Below are positions 47,472-59,380 of a stretch of 64,000 nt of DNA, one piece after another. The notes beneath the pieces are model-generated. The model worked only from the letters and a program-made list of their open reading frames with translations, did not search any database and was not told the origin of the DNA. Position 1 is the stretch's first letter, and every line of letters starts with the position of its first letter. The position numbers and the translations under genes are program-made. Source of the DNA: Rhizoclosmatium globosum (lineage: Eukaryota; Chytridiomycota; Chytridiomycetes; Chytridiales; Chytriomycetaceae); assembly GCA_002104985.1 (NCBI GenBank), contig MCGO01000155.1, positions 1 through 64,000 on the forward strand, read 5' to 3'.

Positions 47472-47482
47472 CTGATGTAAGT
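47352..47482 (+). repeat. 131-bp terminal repeat, copy A (3' end of the giant gene)
   Basis: The final coding segment of the giant gene plus its stop (TAG 47469-47471) and the following GATGTAAGT recurs at 61271-61401 in opposite orientation with three differences, and more weakly at 26938-27002. Homology to copy B stops exactly at the P450 side near 47482 and upstream near 47352. The segment encodes a C-terminal peptide containing [14 protein letters not shown]. Confidence 0.85.
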
Positions 47483-47487
47483 GTTTT

Positions 47488-48595
47488 TTATTTTACTGTC
47501 ATTTTGCTCATTTGCTTTAGCGTCCATTGGATAGCGATGGAGACCGTGTCAATGGTGCCGGCAGTAAGGTTGTTGAGCATATCACGCAGGGCCGAGGGTG
47601 ATACGGTAGAAGCAAGAGAGGGGTTGTGAATGATAAGCTCCATAATGCTGGCACCGTGATTGTCGTCCGTGTCTAACTTTTCGTCGACTTTTCCGTATTT
47701 TTCACGGGACATTTTCATGAGACGCTCAATCAAGGCGTTACCAGTTTGACGGACTCGTTTCGCTTCATTGATGTGAGCATTAGGCAGCCACTTGAGCCAT
47801 GGAAAAAACGCGCATTTGTCCGTGGCAGCGCCTGCCAACTCAAAGACCTTGTCTGTATTTTCAAGGAAGGTTGCACACACTTTGTCACCGACGTGATCAA
47901 TTGATAGGCCAAAGCAAATGAGCAAAATGACAGAAAAGTTGAAGCGATCAAGTTGAGATTTCAAGTCCGCGTTTAAGTCCACGTGCTTGGCACCAAGTTG
48001 GTTCACAAGCGACTTCAGAAACACAAAGGTTTCAGCCTCAAGAACAGCACTTTGTTTAGCGAGGGCAGAGCGGGACAGCGAAAGCTGCACGAGTTTGCGG
48101 AAGGATTTAAAGTTAGGATTTGAGTGGTGGGTGAGTGTCGGAAGGCCGCCAAGGATAATGTTGCCAAGAACCATGTCCTGTGGCCTGTCATTGAATGCGG
48201 GAATAGTTACGAGGTCTCTCTGCAGGTAGTTTGGTAATTAAGTGAGATGCATCAGACACAAGTTATCCACAAGACATCCAACAACAACAATAACAAACCA
48301 GGACAAATGGATCCGAGACAACAAGAACGCGTTTCACACCAAGGCGTATCGTAAACACGGGGCCATACCGCTCGCGCCAGGCCTTGAACGCCACGTGTGG
48401 AAGATCACCGAGATCAGAGTAGTTTCCATCGAGCGAGAACGGGAACGTGAACAACGGCGGACTAGGACCCGGTGGCAGCTTCGTGCTACTACTACTGCCA
48501 TTCATGCAATTCATGCCATTCAGAAACATGAATGCTGCGACTAAGCCCGCGCCAACGAGCGTGATGAGTGTAAAAGCACTTTCAAGCGTGTCCAT
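47488..48595 (-). pseudogene. Cytochrome P450, 3' half missing
   Basis: Two minus-strand exons, 48595-48299 and 48219-47488 (342 residues). An N-terminal membrane anchor (FTLITLVGAGLVAAFMF) and the proline-rich hinge KLPPGPSPP are followed by typical class II P450 sequence (AWRERYGPVFTIRLG; NDRPQDMVLGN) and the I-helix oxygen-binding motif AGTIDT with IQWTL. The frame then stops after about 12 residues at the junction with the 3' end of the giant gene. The K-helix ExxR and the heme-binding FxxGxRxCxG block, about 150 residues, are absent. I did not find them on the far side of the giant gene. No monooxygenase activity is expected. Confidence 0.8.
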
Positions 48596-48804
48596 ACTAT
48601 TTTTAGATGTGCCAGGAGCAGGATTGATTTGATTGGTTGTTTAAACTTTAGTACTAGTACTGTATTTTTCCTGAAGGAAGACTCAAAAAAAACCCCTCCT
48701 CCCCCCAAACCGACCAATAATACAGTAGTGACCCATGGGGTTTTCAAACGACCCCCACAGGTACATAATCGATAAAAAAGAATAAAAAGAAAAACCCAAC
48801 AAAA

Positions 48805-51574
48805 TTACACTGACTTCTTCCGCTGCATTGTGAATGGCCTCTTCAGCCCATTCAGTCTCATATACCAAAAGCACATCCAAATATTCCTTGCTGCGTTTCT
48901 ATCTCGGTCCCACATTGTACCACAGTGGTGGCAGTACTTGAGACCACGGAGGGGGCTACCAACAGGAACACCTGCATGAAATGCCAACTTCACCCGCTCA
49001 ACCAATGGTAAGTGCTCTTTCCATCCTGGTCTAAAAGCTTTAGAGTGCTTGAGAATGGTCTTGGATTTTGCACGAGCCACAGAGTTGGTGAGTGGGATTC
49101 TTCTAACATCTTCAGGATACACATCCCCAACACCTTCCCGTTTCCATATTTCAGAAGGATGAGTGACATGGATGGCATATATCCCTTCTGGATCTAGTCC
49201 ATCAGTTGAGGCTGGTGCAGACAAACTTTGAAGCAGAGTATCCAATGCAGCACTCCACAACTCTTCTTCAACTTCCATAGAAGTAGAAGTGTCTCCACTA
49301 GTAGCAAGCTCTCCCTCCTCCAATACATCCTCCATTATGTCTGATTCCACAGCCAAACTCTTAGACTCAACAGTCACTGACACTGGAGCAGTTTCAGATT
49401 CCTCCAAATCCATAGGGTCTGAGTCATCTTCTTCCTCCACACCATCTCCCTCTTCAACAGTTGTTAAACTCTCTCTCAAGTCTTCACCATCTTCCCCAAA
49501 TTCTCCCTTGTCATCACCATACCTTCCATTCTCCTCCTCTCCTTCTCCATGGTGATCAGCATCTTTTTGGGTAAAGAACTTGGAATTGTCAAACTGCTCA
49601 GTCTCATCAACACTGAATGACTCATCAGCACCCAAAGACTTCAACAAGGCTTCAATTTGTGCAAGATGGAGGAAAGTACCATCATCCCTCTGAGTCAACA
49701 ACTCATTCAAATCTTTCCCTGCCAGCAATTCCTCTGTCAACTTTGCAAGTTCTTGTTCCACCTCAAAGTCGCAGCTACATGGACCCAAGTCAATCTTTCC
49801 ACCTTTAAACCCTGTACCCCAACAACAACCAGGATTCATAGTTGATTTGAACTCATCAACGTTGATCCAGCGGAACCTTTTCTTCATTTCTTTCAGCAGC
49901 CGCCCCCCACAGCCTGAAACAGTCCCCTTCATTTGTTGCGAGAATTCTGCACTCCCAAAGACACAAGTCACCAACTTTGGATCCAGATTCCCATGAATGT
50001 ATCCCATGAACACCTTCAATGCGCGTTGCTGACCACGATACACCATCATTTGTAGAAAGTCTTGCCGCAAATAGAGCTCATGGAGAACAGGGAAAGCAGC
50101 AAAGGATGTGGCACATGCATTGTTATACTGTTGGACAATAGTTGTCTTGCCAGACTGAATAGACTTGATCTTGTCTGAAATAGTAGCTTTGATGTGGCTC
50201 TTCTTGTCATCAATGATGGCATTGAACTTTGCAATCCTTGCCCCAGTCTTGCCATCCATGTTTGCACCATTGAGTTCCATTTCATATGCAGAACAAATCT
50301 CCTTCTGCAGGACGTCAGCCATATCCATATTTGCCAGATTTCGAAACTCCTCGTTGCGCAGTGGAAACCCCATGCCACGAGCCTTTTCTTCTGGAGATAA
50401 CTTTTCGTAAGCAAATCTCCCAAATTGCTCCTTCCTCTCCTTGAGTTGAGCAAGTGTACGGGTTTGGCGGTTACGACTATATCGAGCCTTCTTCCGCTGC
50501 TTGTCGAGGGCAGCCTTTTTTATAATTTCTTGTCGTCGTTCTGCTGACGGATGCTCAGGGGCACTAAATCTTTGTGAGAAACTATTAACAACAAGCAGGA
50601 AAATCACACCAAACAATACATACACAAAGGTTCCTTCCTTGATGGCTAAATTTCTAGCATGTCGATTTCTGTTCTTTCTTTGACTCTTTGAAAGTCTTGG
50701 AGTATTTGTTACAGGGTCAACAACAGGGGCTTTGGTTGGACCATTTGGGACTTGGTTTGGACCCAGACCAGCACCAGAACCAGGACGAGCTTGCACATGC
50801 ACATAGAAAGGAGTGATGATACCCTTGTCAAAAGCAAACTCCAATCCTTCTGGTGGGAGAGAGATGGTTTCGGCAGTAGTTTTTCCAGTGTCTGGGGTAG
50901 CAACCTTGGGCCGAAGACAAGTGATGCTGACATCACTCTCAGATATGTTGATGGATCCACCTTTGTTAATTGGATCAGTATGGATTGGAAACAAAGAAGT
51001 AGAACTCACCAAACTTTTTCAGGGTATTTTTGTCAAAGTTGCAGAGGGCCCCCCAAAGTTCTGGCTTTTTCCATATGGCAGAAGAAACAAAGGTGGATTG
51101 GTTGGTGTTTGGTGGAAGCTCCAGAGCATTTAAAACACGATCGCGCTCATTTCCTGTACTATACTTGACTGCAAGCATTGCCATTGTTCTGTCCAATAGA
51201 TATCAACATAATAGAAAATAGTACAATATTAACATACTTTGTGTCAATTGGGAGAGATAAGGGTTTGAAAGAGGACTGAGGGTTGGTGTGCCAGCCTTTT
51301 GTAACTCCTTGAGGAAGGGTTCCAAAAGTTCCCACTCTAAAGTCTTTTTGTTGAATCCTTGAGATGCAATCCATGATGGCTGCATTCAACTTGTCAATCT
51401 CTTCTACATCGGCAACACTGACCACTCCTCTTGCACGGAAGAACATCTTGTTGTAGAATGGATCCGTTTTATTTGGATGGGAGAGGCCTGACAAGACACC
51501 ACGACGGAACTCATGGCCAAGTACATTCATTTGAGCCAGTGAGAGAGGTCTTTTAACAATGTCTCGAATGATTT

Positions 51575-51653
<79 letters not shown>

Positions 51654-54600
51654 GTTTGGGAGAGAGAAAGACTCACTGTTGTAATAAAAGACTGGTGGGA
51701 TTGTCAATGATGGATTCCCCTTGGAGGTTGCAATGTTTACTGGATCATACAACTCCCTCATTTCTGCCAACCAGAAATGGCCTTGTTGATATCTGTCAAA
51801 AATAAATCAGACAGCATAGTCAAATCATTAAAACTTACTTGATTCCATGTAGCTTGAAATTCCTGTTGCACAAGGGAAGCATTCCCTGAAACTGAAACTC
51901 CACCAGCTCAAAAAAGTCCCCCATGTACCTCATTATTTCCTCAGCAGCATCCTGTGACTGTTCACCAATAAAGTCCAAGATCTTTTGATTGTCAAATGTA
52001 GCGTCATGTTTCCACTTTGGAAGCGGGGGTAGTGAATGGTGACCTTTCTTTCTTGCTTTTGCAAACTCCTTCTTGTCATTCACTTTGAATTTGGCAGTGT
52101 AGTACTTGCACAAGTTCCCCAGCTCCTTCCAGTCTACCACAAATATCCCATGATTGCGCAGGACAGAGCGAATGATAAGAAACAGCGTATGTGTGATTCT
52201 GTTTCCTGTGTGTATCTGTTGGAGTATTGGTGTTTAGACTGGTGCAATTGAACTTGTATTAACAAAACACTCACAGTAATATGCCTGAGAAAGTCTGCAG
52301 CAAGTTGCTCTGAGATGTGAACTAGTGTGTTTGCAAAATCAGTTGTGTCCACAGGATGGATTGCAGGGACACTGGCATCACGTTTGAAATCTTTGAACCA
52401 AGCTCCCAGTTTTGGATGGCTTCCCTTGGTTGGTTGTTTCAAGTTTCCGTCGGATGCAACCATGACAAGAACTGTGCGGTAGAAGTTTGAATTGCAAGGC
52501 AGCATTGGAGCAGATTCAGACTGTTTGGATTCTTCATACATTCTCAAAGCTACATTTGTGGCAAACCGAGGAACAATGAAGCGAATAAGAGCAAATCTAT
52601 CAAGATTAAATGAGCAACAGCCAAAAAAGGATGAAACGCGACAAACCTTGGTAAATTCTTCTTTAGTTGAATATCCAAGCAACCTCCAAGGGGAACAAAA
52701 CTAGAGTAGGAAGTCTTGACAGTGAATGAATCAGTTTTGGGCATCTTGGCATGGGTTTCTGGACGCCCAGCCTCAATCCACTCAGTCAACATTGGTTGGA
52801 GAATTTGCTCAAAGTAAAACCGTGACTCCTTGAGATCCAAAGCAGATTGATAATTTGGGTTCTTGCAGTTGACACTTGGAATAAGGTAAGCCACGATGGG
52901 GTTACCAGAATTTGCTGCCTTCCATTCTATCAAGTCAAGTGTCAGTCTAAACAACACACAATTCATCAAAACAAACTCACGTTCAACTTTGGTCCACAGA
53001 GGATGAGTAAACTCTTCAAGCTGATGGTTATATTGAAACAAGCAACTGCTACTAGTTGACCGCTTGTGATTAGCTATTCCACACTGACAGTTACCAGCCT
53101 TCATTTCATCCAGAGTGGCAATAAGAGGCATTCGTGGGGGAAATGAGAATAAACTTGATGAGTCAACAACAACCTTGGCTTTTTGGACCTTGTTGAATGC
53201 TTCCTTGATTGATAAAGCCTCAGACAAAAGTGACTTGAATGTCCTTGCATTGCAAACCCACCATTTGAGGCAGGCATCACCCTTTGCAGCAGCAAAGACC
53301 TTTTCCACGTCCACAGCTGCAATTTGGTTCAGAGCCCGAAAGAGTGGCCCACATATGTATGAACTAGATACAAGCTTGAAGAAGTTTGCAAGAAGTTGAG
53401 GTTTGAGAGTTGGAGGGTTCAGAGATGATGAAAAGGACTTATTTGGACAAAAGTAGCCTGGAGCTTGTTGAGTGGCACCACTGGGATGAAGAGAAGATCC
53501 AATTCGACAATCTGGCAAGAGTGTTGAAGTGTTGTGTTTCAGTTCCAATGGATTCTTGGCTCCTTCAGGTTGAGAGTAAAAAGGAGCAATCTCCACATGT
53601 GATGCAGCAACAGAGCCAATAACTTGACAATCATCAATGTGAAGGTAACATTGCCGCGCGATCAAGTTGATCTCCAACACACAATGGTCAATCTGCCACA
53701 GAATATCTGCTTGGTTACAATCCTCCCCTGAAAGCTCTGCATATGGAACAGGCTTTATTTGTGGGAAAGGGGGAAGGTCGAAACGAGGTGGCCGGGGTGC
53801 GAAAGCATGTGGAGGTGGGAAGTCAGACTTTGGAAGGTTCGGCGAATACAAATTTGTAGCAGTGTCCCACTCAACCTCCTTTGCACTATTTACAAATGCA
53901 AAATGCTGAGCATCAGGTGACCACATGGCATATGATAACTGGTTGGTCCAGGTGGTTGAGTTTGAAACTGTGTTGAAGAATGCCGGAGGCCCATCCTTCT
54001 CTGGATAGAAGGCAATATGTGTTGGCAGTGCAGTTGGCAGTGCGAGGTTTGGGATGCCAGAAACAGAATCACATGGGACAGAGGCAACACAGGGAGCAGC
54101 AGGTGCACACGGAGCAGATGGAACACATCCAGATGGGCCAGTTTTACAAACTTGGAAGCGATTCTGGTTACAGGCAGCGCGAGCCTCTTCAGAATCCTCA
54201 ATAATCACTGTCGAAACACCCTGGAGAGCAGCCAACTAGAGAATGAATGTTAGTTGCACTCTCAGCCAAAGTGCCGTCTTACCTCTTGGTCAAACAGTAG
54301 ATTCAAAGAGCCCTCCTCAGTGTATCAGTTAAGGACAAGAACTCCAGCGACTTTACAGGCAGCATCTGAAGCGGCAGCAAAGGGCGAACCAGAAAATGAG
54401 AGGCGTCCAAGTCCCAAGAGATTTTTAACTGCACACTCAGCCAAATACAACACTCTGCTGATTCTGACGTCATCTGCACTGAAAAGAGTCGATACGCGAT
54501 GCTGTTCCAGGATGTTTGCACGCGACTGGCTCTGGAACCCGCCAAAGCATTGTGGAATCAAGTCAAGGCATAACTGAGGAGTCCGGTTTGGGTTTTGACG

Positions 54601-54741
54601 GAGAAGATTGATTTGATCTTTGCAGTTTCGAATCTTCTCGAGTATATCAGGGTCACTTGGCAGTCCAAAGTAATGGCAGCTGTTTGCAAGTTGGTCACCA
54701 GTAAGATGTTGCCGAAAGTTCAGGATTACAGTTTCAGGCAT
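48805..54741 (-). CDS. Large Fanzor/TnpB-like RNA-guided-nuclease-family protein
   Basis: Exons on the minus strand: 54741-54352, 54315-54283, 54235-52647, 52596-52275, 52215-51839, 51792-51677, 51574-51238, 51188-51010, 50960-48805, with a probable extra 42-nt intron at 50623-50582 (1,818 residues). Phases agree. The first 1,100 residues are unrecognised. The C-terminal part has FAFDKGIITPF (RuvC-I-like, Asp about 1159, compare DPGIRTPF), a basic helical stretch (KQRKKARYSRNRQ), VFGSAEFSQQMKGTVSGCG, VDEFKST followed by CCWG, an acidic insertion of about 270 residues, then KYCHHCGTMWDRDRNAARN, the RuvC-III/zinc-ribbon end of TnpB/Fanzor proteins. Fanzors are eukaryotic RNA-guided DNA endonucleases. 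Assignment is by motif; activity is not shown. The 5' end is uncertain. Confidence 0.65.
51596..51650. repeat. GA microsatellite in an intron
   Basis: About 27 uninterrupted GA units, preceded by ATT repeats, lie in the intron at 51575-51676 of the Fanzor-like gene (CT on the coding strand). They form an extended pyrimidine tract far upstream of the acceptor. Confidence 0.95.
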
Positions 54742-56226
54742 CCTAAGTAAGTGTGAATCGTGTTAATTACATGATAATGAGGTGAGGAAGGGGAGTGAGT
54801 GACGGGTGAGAGAAGGGCTGCCAAGCATTCCCATCACTGTTGATTACACTGAGATACTGTTCTGATGATGACTGCTTACCTTTAGAAGAAAAGAAGGAAG
54901 TGATGCCTTTCCTATTGAGAGCATGGTCAGTGTTGTGGTGGGATGAGCGATCATGTGGAATAATTTTTACACCACTCGGCACAATGGCAATGTTGGGAAG
55001 AGAGAGGAGAAAGTATACTTACACCAAAGTATTAAAGCAGCAAACAAGCTGATGTAGTGCGGGATTGGTTTGGTTGGGTAGGGAGTTGGGTAGTTGGTGA
55101 ATTGAGAAGGAAGGGAGGAGGGAACAGGCCTGCTTTATATAACATCTGCATGGGCTGCACGCGCCTCCCGCTTTCTCAAATTGGAGGATTTATCCTATCC
55201 GGTTCCGGGGGTTTCGCCTTATTTTCCGAAATCATCCTTAAACTTGAACTTGAACTTTCTTATTTGGGACGCAAGACGGCAACGGAGTGTACCAACTGCA
55301 TAAACACACACAATTAGAAAGAATCCGGGGAGTCGATTGATGCCAGGAGGTTGTGGAAGGCCTATATTTAGCTTGGAAGCCGAGTCAGTCCCTAATTCTG
55401 TTGGCCACTCATCTCTTTTCTAATACTACATACAACAAGGGTTGAACAATTTATTAAATGATCAATAACAGAGATAGATATAAGAGAAAGAAGAAGGTAA
55501 GGTAGAAGATAAACCAAAATGAAAGCAAAAGAATCGAATCGCATCAAAATAAATAGGAACACAATCTTACCTTTGAGTGACCAAGTAGTAGTAGACAAAT
55601 CGTATTAGGACGGGAGGGAACGAAGGAACAGAAGGCATCTACTTAGTCAACAATAAAAGGCATCTGTACTGTCAAAGTCAACAATACAAGAGTCGGTACC
55701 TACCACTTAAAATGATAATAATATTGAAAACAGACTCATGAGTATGCGTCCCTTGGAACGCCAGTGTACATCTTCATCCACTAACCAAACCATCCAGGGC
55801 GTTTAAGCAGGTTCGCGACGCCCGCAGAGCTCCCAGAGGGGTTGGCTTCATAAAATCAGAGACATAGCTTTGCCAACAGAGGTATACTTAACGAGTTGTT
55901 TTTTTGAAAGAAAGATGATGCAGGAAGGAAATGCGAAGGAAATGTGGTCTTGGCTGTCAAACTTCCCTCCCGCCAAACAAAAACAAACAAACAAACAGAC
56001 AAAAAAGAAGATGGAGAAATATAGAAGGAAAAGAAACGTTAGAACAGGAGAACTGTGAAGATCGTCACTGCAAACGAATCGAAGTGCAAAGTTCTGTGAA
56101 ACAACAAGCAATAAGAAGAAACAAAATTGCAGGTTGTTTTATTGTTATTTTCGTTTGATGAAGGAAGGGGAGAAAAACGGAAGGAGTATTGCTGTGGTCC
56201 ACCAACCGACACATTCTATTCGTAGT
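54742..56226. other. Upstream region of the Fanzor-like gene with one possible extra exon
   Basis: On the minus strand 54999-54880 reads as a plausible exon (NIAIVPSGVKIIPHD, then ALNRKGITSFFSSK) ending at a good donor (AAAG|GTAAGC). Its phase does not join the ATG exon at 54741 through the nearest acceptor, so it may belong to a longer 5' structure or be decayed. The remainder, 55000-56226, is AT-rich with purine runs (near 55440-55560 and 55970-56040) and contains no ORF I can support. Confidence 0.4.
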
Positions 56227-56607
56227 TCACGCCCTTATGCTAAGTCTATCTCTCTCCATGAATCCTATACACCAACGGGATGATGCGGTGAAGGTTTCTC
56301 TACGCTGTTCTGTTCCAACCCCCAGTGCTGCATCAGCCAATAAACTCAAGGGATCCTTCACGTATGCCAACATCCACTCGCGCAAGTCTGCCGGTGACAC
56401 TGCATATCCACGGTTTCTCTGGTCCGCCACCAGTCCAAACAGCTTCACTTCCTCCTCCAGGAACATACAGCGCACCATAGAGGGAGATGGAGAGAGTATA
56501 GATGGGTTGCCATCAAAATCTACGCTAATGCGCGAGAGAGAAGGAGGGGCTCTGATGATGCGACTGTGTTGCTTCCTTCCACCACCCACCCCATCACACG
56601 TCCCCAT
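56227..56607 (-). pseudogene. Relic of a CENP-B/pogo-type transposase DNA-binding region
   Basis: A 126-codon minus-strand frame includes SPADLREWMLAYVKDPLSLLADAA and FTASSRWCIGFMERDRLSIR. The latter resembles the second helix-turn-helix of CENP-B/Tc5/pogo transposases (F-x-A-S-x-x-W-x-x-x-F-x-x-R-x-x-L-S). No catalytic DDE domain follows on either side, so it is a fragment or a domesticated piece. The overlapping plus-strand frame is less protein-like. Confidence 0.45.
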
Positions 56608-56973
56608 CCACAGTGCAGAGACTTCCCACCTCGCTTCACAGAATCGTCTTTGATGGTTTCAAACTATCGCACCCACTTGGACAGCATCAACCTGTTGAGG
56701 GAATGTTTAGTAGCAACGGCAGTGAGGGCACCACTGCGAACCTTTCGGTGTGGCTTAGAGGAAACAAGCAACGCAGAGAGTGCATGTACTTCTTTGACAA
56801 TGCATACTTTGAATGCATGTGTGTACTGTTTGCGAATGAGAGAAACAGCTATGCAGGGTATTGGGAAAAAAAATAAAGTCGTGTGGTCTTCCTTTGGGAA
56901 AAGATCTTTTTTTTTAAAGGGAGGAAAAGAAAGGAGCCACAACTTTCTCCACAAAGAAAAACCAATCCCAAAA

Positions 56974-57585
56974 ATGGATACACCTTCCTTCCGCCACTTT
57001 GCCATTGCCACCGCATTTCTTGGTCTTAAAATGTGTGTTCTTGGTGGTGGAATATCACTTGTTCGTGGTGCAACTTCTGTTTTTCCAACGCCGGAAGAGT
57101 TGAGTGCCTTGAGTATTCACTTGATTCGCAATCAATCAATTAACACACACGAATAAACACAGCGAATTCTTCTCTCGTACCCTTGCGTACATTCGTCCAA
57201 AGAAATCAACGGGTACTCCCAGAACACCGGATCCAAACAGAGCCGCTCGTTCGTCGGCATTGATTGCAGTTCAGTGCCTTCCCTTGCTTACTGCCCTATT
57301 ATATTAACTTGTATTGCTGCTGCAATCAATCATTCGCAGAGGCTCAATGCGTGCTTGGCTCATGATGTTGCCAATGTTCCCATTTTGCTCATCCTCGGAT
57401 TTGCCTATGTCGCTACTGTCCGTCCGACAGAAAGTGAAAGTGCCAGAGTTTTTGCCACTCTTGTTCTGGCTCGTTATGCCCACTCTGTTGTCTACTTGCT
57501 TCAACTGCAGCCATACAGATTTTTGGCCCATGTGGCTTCCATTGGCACTGGTATTGAGATGGCCATCAGGATTCTGGTTGCCTAA
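56974..57585 (+). CDS. MAPEG-family membrane protein (microsomal glutathione transferase-like)
   Basis: Three exons, 56974-57098, 57163-57268 and 57340-57585 (158 residues, usual family length). Splicing joins TPE to D, giving the family's typical PED after helix 1, then RTPDPNRAAR and LNACLAHDVANVPILLILGF, equivalent to the R-x-x-R...H-x-ND-x-EN stretch that binds glutathione in MAPEG proteins. The asparagine before ValPro is kept; the usual NDxEN reads HDVAN. Four hydrophobic helices are apparent. It is likely in the ER membrane, as a peroxidase or transferase of lipophilic substrates. The second donor (GTTCAG) is weak. Confidence 0.75.
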
Positions 57586-57835
57586 AGGAAGGATTTTACG
57601 AGGAGGATGGGAGAGCGAATGGAGGGAGTGGTAGAGGAATAAATATCTCATATATTCACACTCTCTTACAAGTGATTCATCACAGAATATCTATATTTAC
57701 CGCTTTAAAGAGGTCTAATAAATTCTCATAGACTTTTGGAAAATGTTGTATTTAACAAAAAGAGGAAATTCTTTTAGAAGTCATCTGATAAGAGGAAATC
57801 TAGTCTAATGTAATATAACTTTCGTACTTTTGTAC

Positions 57836-58081
57836 AGCTTCAACCCAAGTAAGCGTACTCAGGGTGTTTGGCCATGCACCAAGCACGACGTGCTGCATAG
57901 TGCTTGAACGCCTGGAACTCATACTCACGAACTCCAAAATATGCAGCACCCAATGCGTTGGCAGCTTTATCAAACGCGTTCATGTCATTCTGGGCAGCCG
58001 CGAGTGCGTTCCACAACGGAGTCCAACGGGAGTCCAAGTATCCACTGTCCAAAGAAATGGCCCGACAATCAGGAAGCTTTC
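57836..58081 (-). repeat. Duplicated 70-codon ORF segment, copy 1
   Basis: About 245 bp occur again at 61469-61714, same strand, with about 17 differences. Both copies keep an identical open frame ending in TAC-TTG-GGT and stop. The peptide contains RWTPLWNALAAAQN, ALGAAYFGVREYEFQAF and ARRAWCMAKHPEY; only four residues differ. It has no ATG and resembles the last exon of a gene; copy 1 lies directly downstream of LRR remains. The family was not recognised. Confidence 0.65.
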
Positions 58082-58089
58082 TGTTGCAG

Positions 58090-58440
58090 AATGCACGTTG
58101 GTTCGTTGAGCCGGTGAGGCAGTTTGTCCCAGTTTATCGGCAACGGCACTGTAAATAGTTGGTTAAACTGTTTAAGGTATTTAAATCTGTTGTAGAGCAC
58201 GTATATGGCTGGCTTAGCTGAATTGGAATACCCCCTTTTCAACTGGTCGCCAGAGAGATCCCTTCAAGTCATACAGAATTAGAACAGACATCTTAATGAC
58301 GCAGATCTTACAATTTTTGCAAATAGCGCATAAGTGTACTCACAGAGTCTGAAGAGTGGTCAGCAATCCAACAGTCGTGGGTATACCTCCAGTAATTTGA
58401 TTTTCGAAGGAGAGAAACTAGCAGAAAAATAGCCATCAAG
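58090..58440 (-). pseudogene. Leucine-rich-repeat gene remnant
   Basis: Minus-strand pieces spell plant-type LRR units: FENQITGGIPTTVGLLTTLQTL ending at a donor near 58342. After an intron comes DLSGDQLK, a one-base shift, then GGIPIQLSQ. A further piece, PLPINWDKLPH, follows an acceptor near 58152 and runs into a stop. The order and the LxGxIP signature are convincing; the frame breaks indicate decay. It adjoins the duplicated ORF at 57836-58081, perhaps its former C-terminal exon. The remaining bases up to 58525 show nothing else. Confidence 0.5.
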
Positions 58441-58525
58441 GGTATGACAATTTGCGCGATAATCTGATGACTCACCAGCAAAAACAGTCCTTCTCTTTTT
58501 TCCCAATAAAAACATTACTCATCAA

Positions 58526-59305
58526 ATGCACTCATTCATGCATGGAGTCAAACCCGTGGGATTATTAGGATCTCTGCTAGCAGCAAGATTGACAGTAGGA
58601 GGAGCAGGAGTACGAGGAGGGTTCCTACTTCAGCGCCAGCAGCAGCAACGACCAATGAGCAAGCTGGCCTCGCTGGTTGGAAGCAGTGGCAGTCTCGCAA
58701 TTACGCCACCAGGAACAAGTGTAGTATACACCGGGGCAATTGGGAAGGCGATCCAGGCGTTGAAGCGGGTCTCTGTCATTTCACTGAGTGCCACGTGGGC
58801 TACGACGCCACTCTTTGCATTCACAAGTGTAGCTGAAGGTGGTGCTTCGACAGCTGCGATTGCTGTGATGGTTGGTGGTGAGTTGGTTCTACTTTGGTGG
58901 TTGGGTTGACTAACGAAGGTTCCATTTCCAGCTCTTATCGTGTCCTCTGGCTCAACAGCCCTGATTGCCTGGTGCTGCAAACCATATGTTGTTTCTATTG
59001 CCGGTGCTGGATCGCAGCTTACTCTGACCCGCCTGTCTTTCTTTGGTGTTCCATATGCAACCACTGTTGACGAGTCTGAGCTGCGGACTTCGCGTGGACG
59101 GATGTTCTCCACGTGGGAAGCAAAGGGGGAACTATTTTATGTGCTTGCTGATGGATCAGAGGGTCGCATGAAGGAAATCGTGGATGGTGTGCTGAAAAGG
59201 GAGGTTGGCCTGGCTTCTCCTTCACTCTCTTCCCACTCAAACTCTGCTGAAAAGAAGGAAAACTGGGATGATGTTGTGAAGCGATTGCGGGAAAAGAAGG
59301 ATTAA
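58526..59305 (+). CDS. TMEM70/TMEM186-like mitochondrial inner-membrane protein
   Basis: Two exons, 58526-58877 and 58932-59305 (241 residues). The N terminus is basic and hydroxylated (AARLTVGG, LQRQQQQRP) without acidic residues, like a mitochondrial presequence. The core resembles the TMEM70 family: VVYTGAIGKAIQALKRVS, two hydrophobic hairpin helices separated by a short turn, then TALIAWCCKPYVVSI and a LTLTRLSFFG-x-P segment. In animals TMEM70 assists assembly of ATP synthase and complex I. Orthology is not certain, but the YTG...LKxxS pattern and the two-helix layout fit. The C terminus is a charged helix. Confidence 0.6.
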
Positions 59306-59380
59306 TTCGGGTTTTATTAAATACTTTGAAATAAATAAAGGAGAAGAAAGAGAAAAGAACCAAACAAAAGAACCAAACAA

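Noticed and set aside
50582..50623. Predicted transmembrane helix in the middle of the Fanzor-like protein
   Set aside because: The hydrophobic stretch is better explained as a retained 42-nt intron with GTATGT and TTAATAG ends; removing it keeps the frame.
52946..52979. Possible 34-nt intron in the Fanzor-like gene (GTGAGT...TTTAG on the minus strand)
   Set aside because: Removing it creates an immediate in-frame stop, whereas reading through stays open, so it was kept as coding.
56189..56653. 154-codon plus-strand ORF
   Set aside because: The opposite strand carries the transposase-like helix-turn-helix; the plus-strand translation shows no domain and poor composition.
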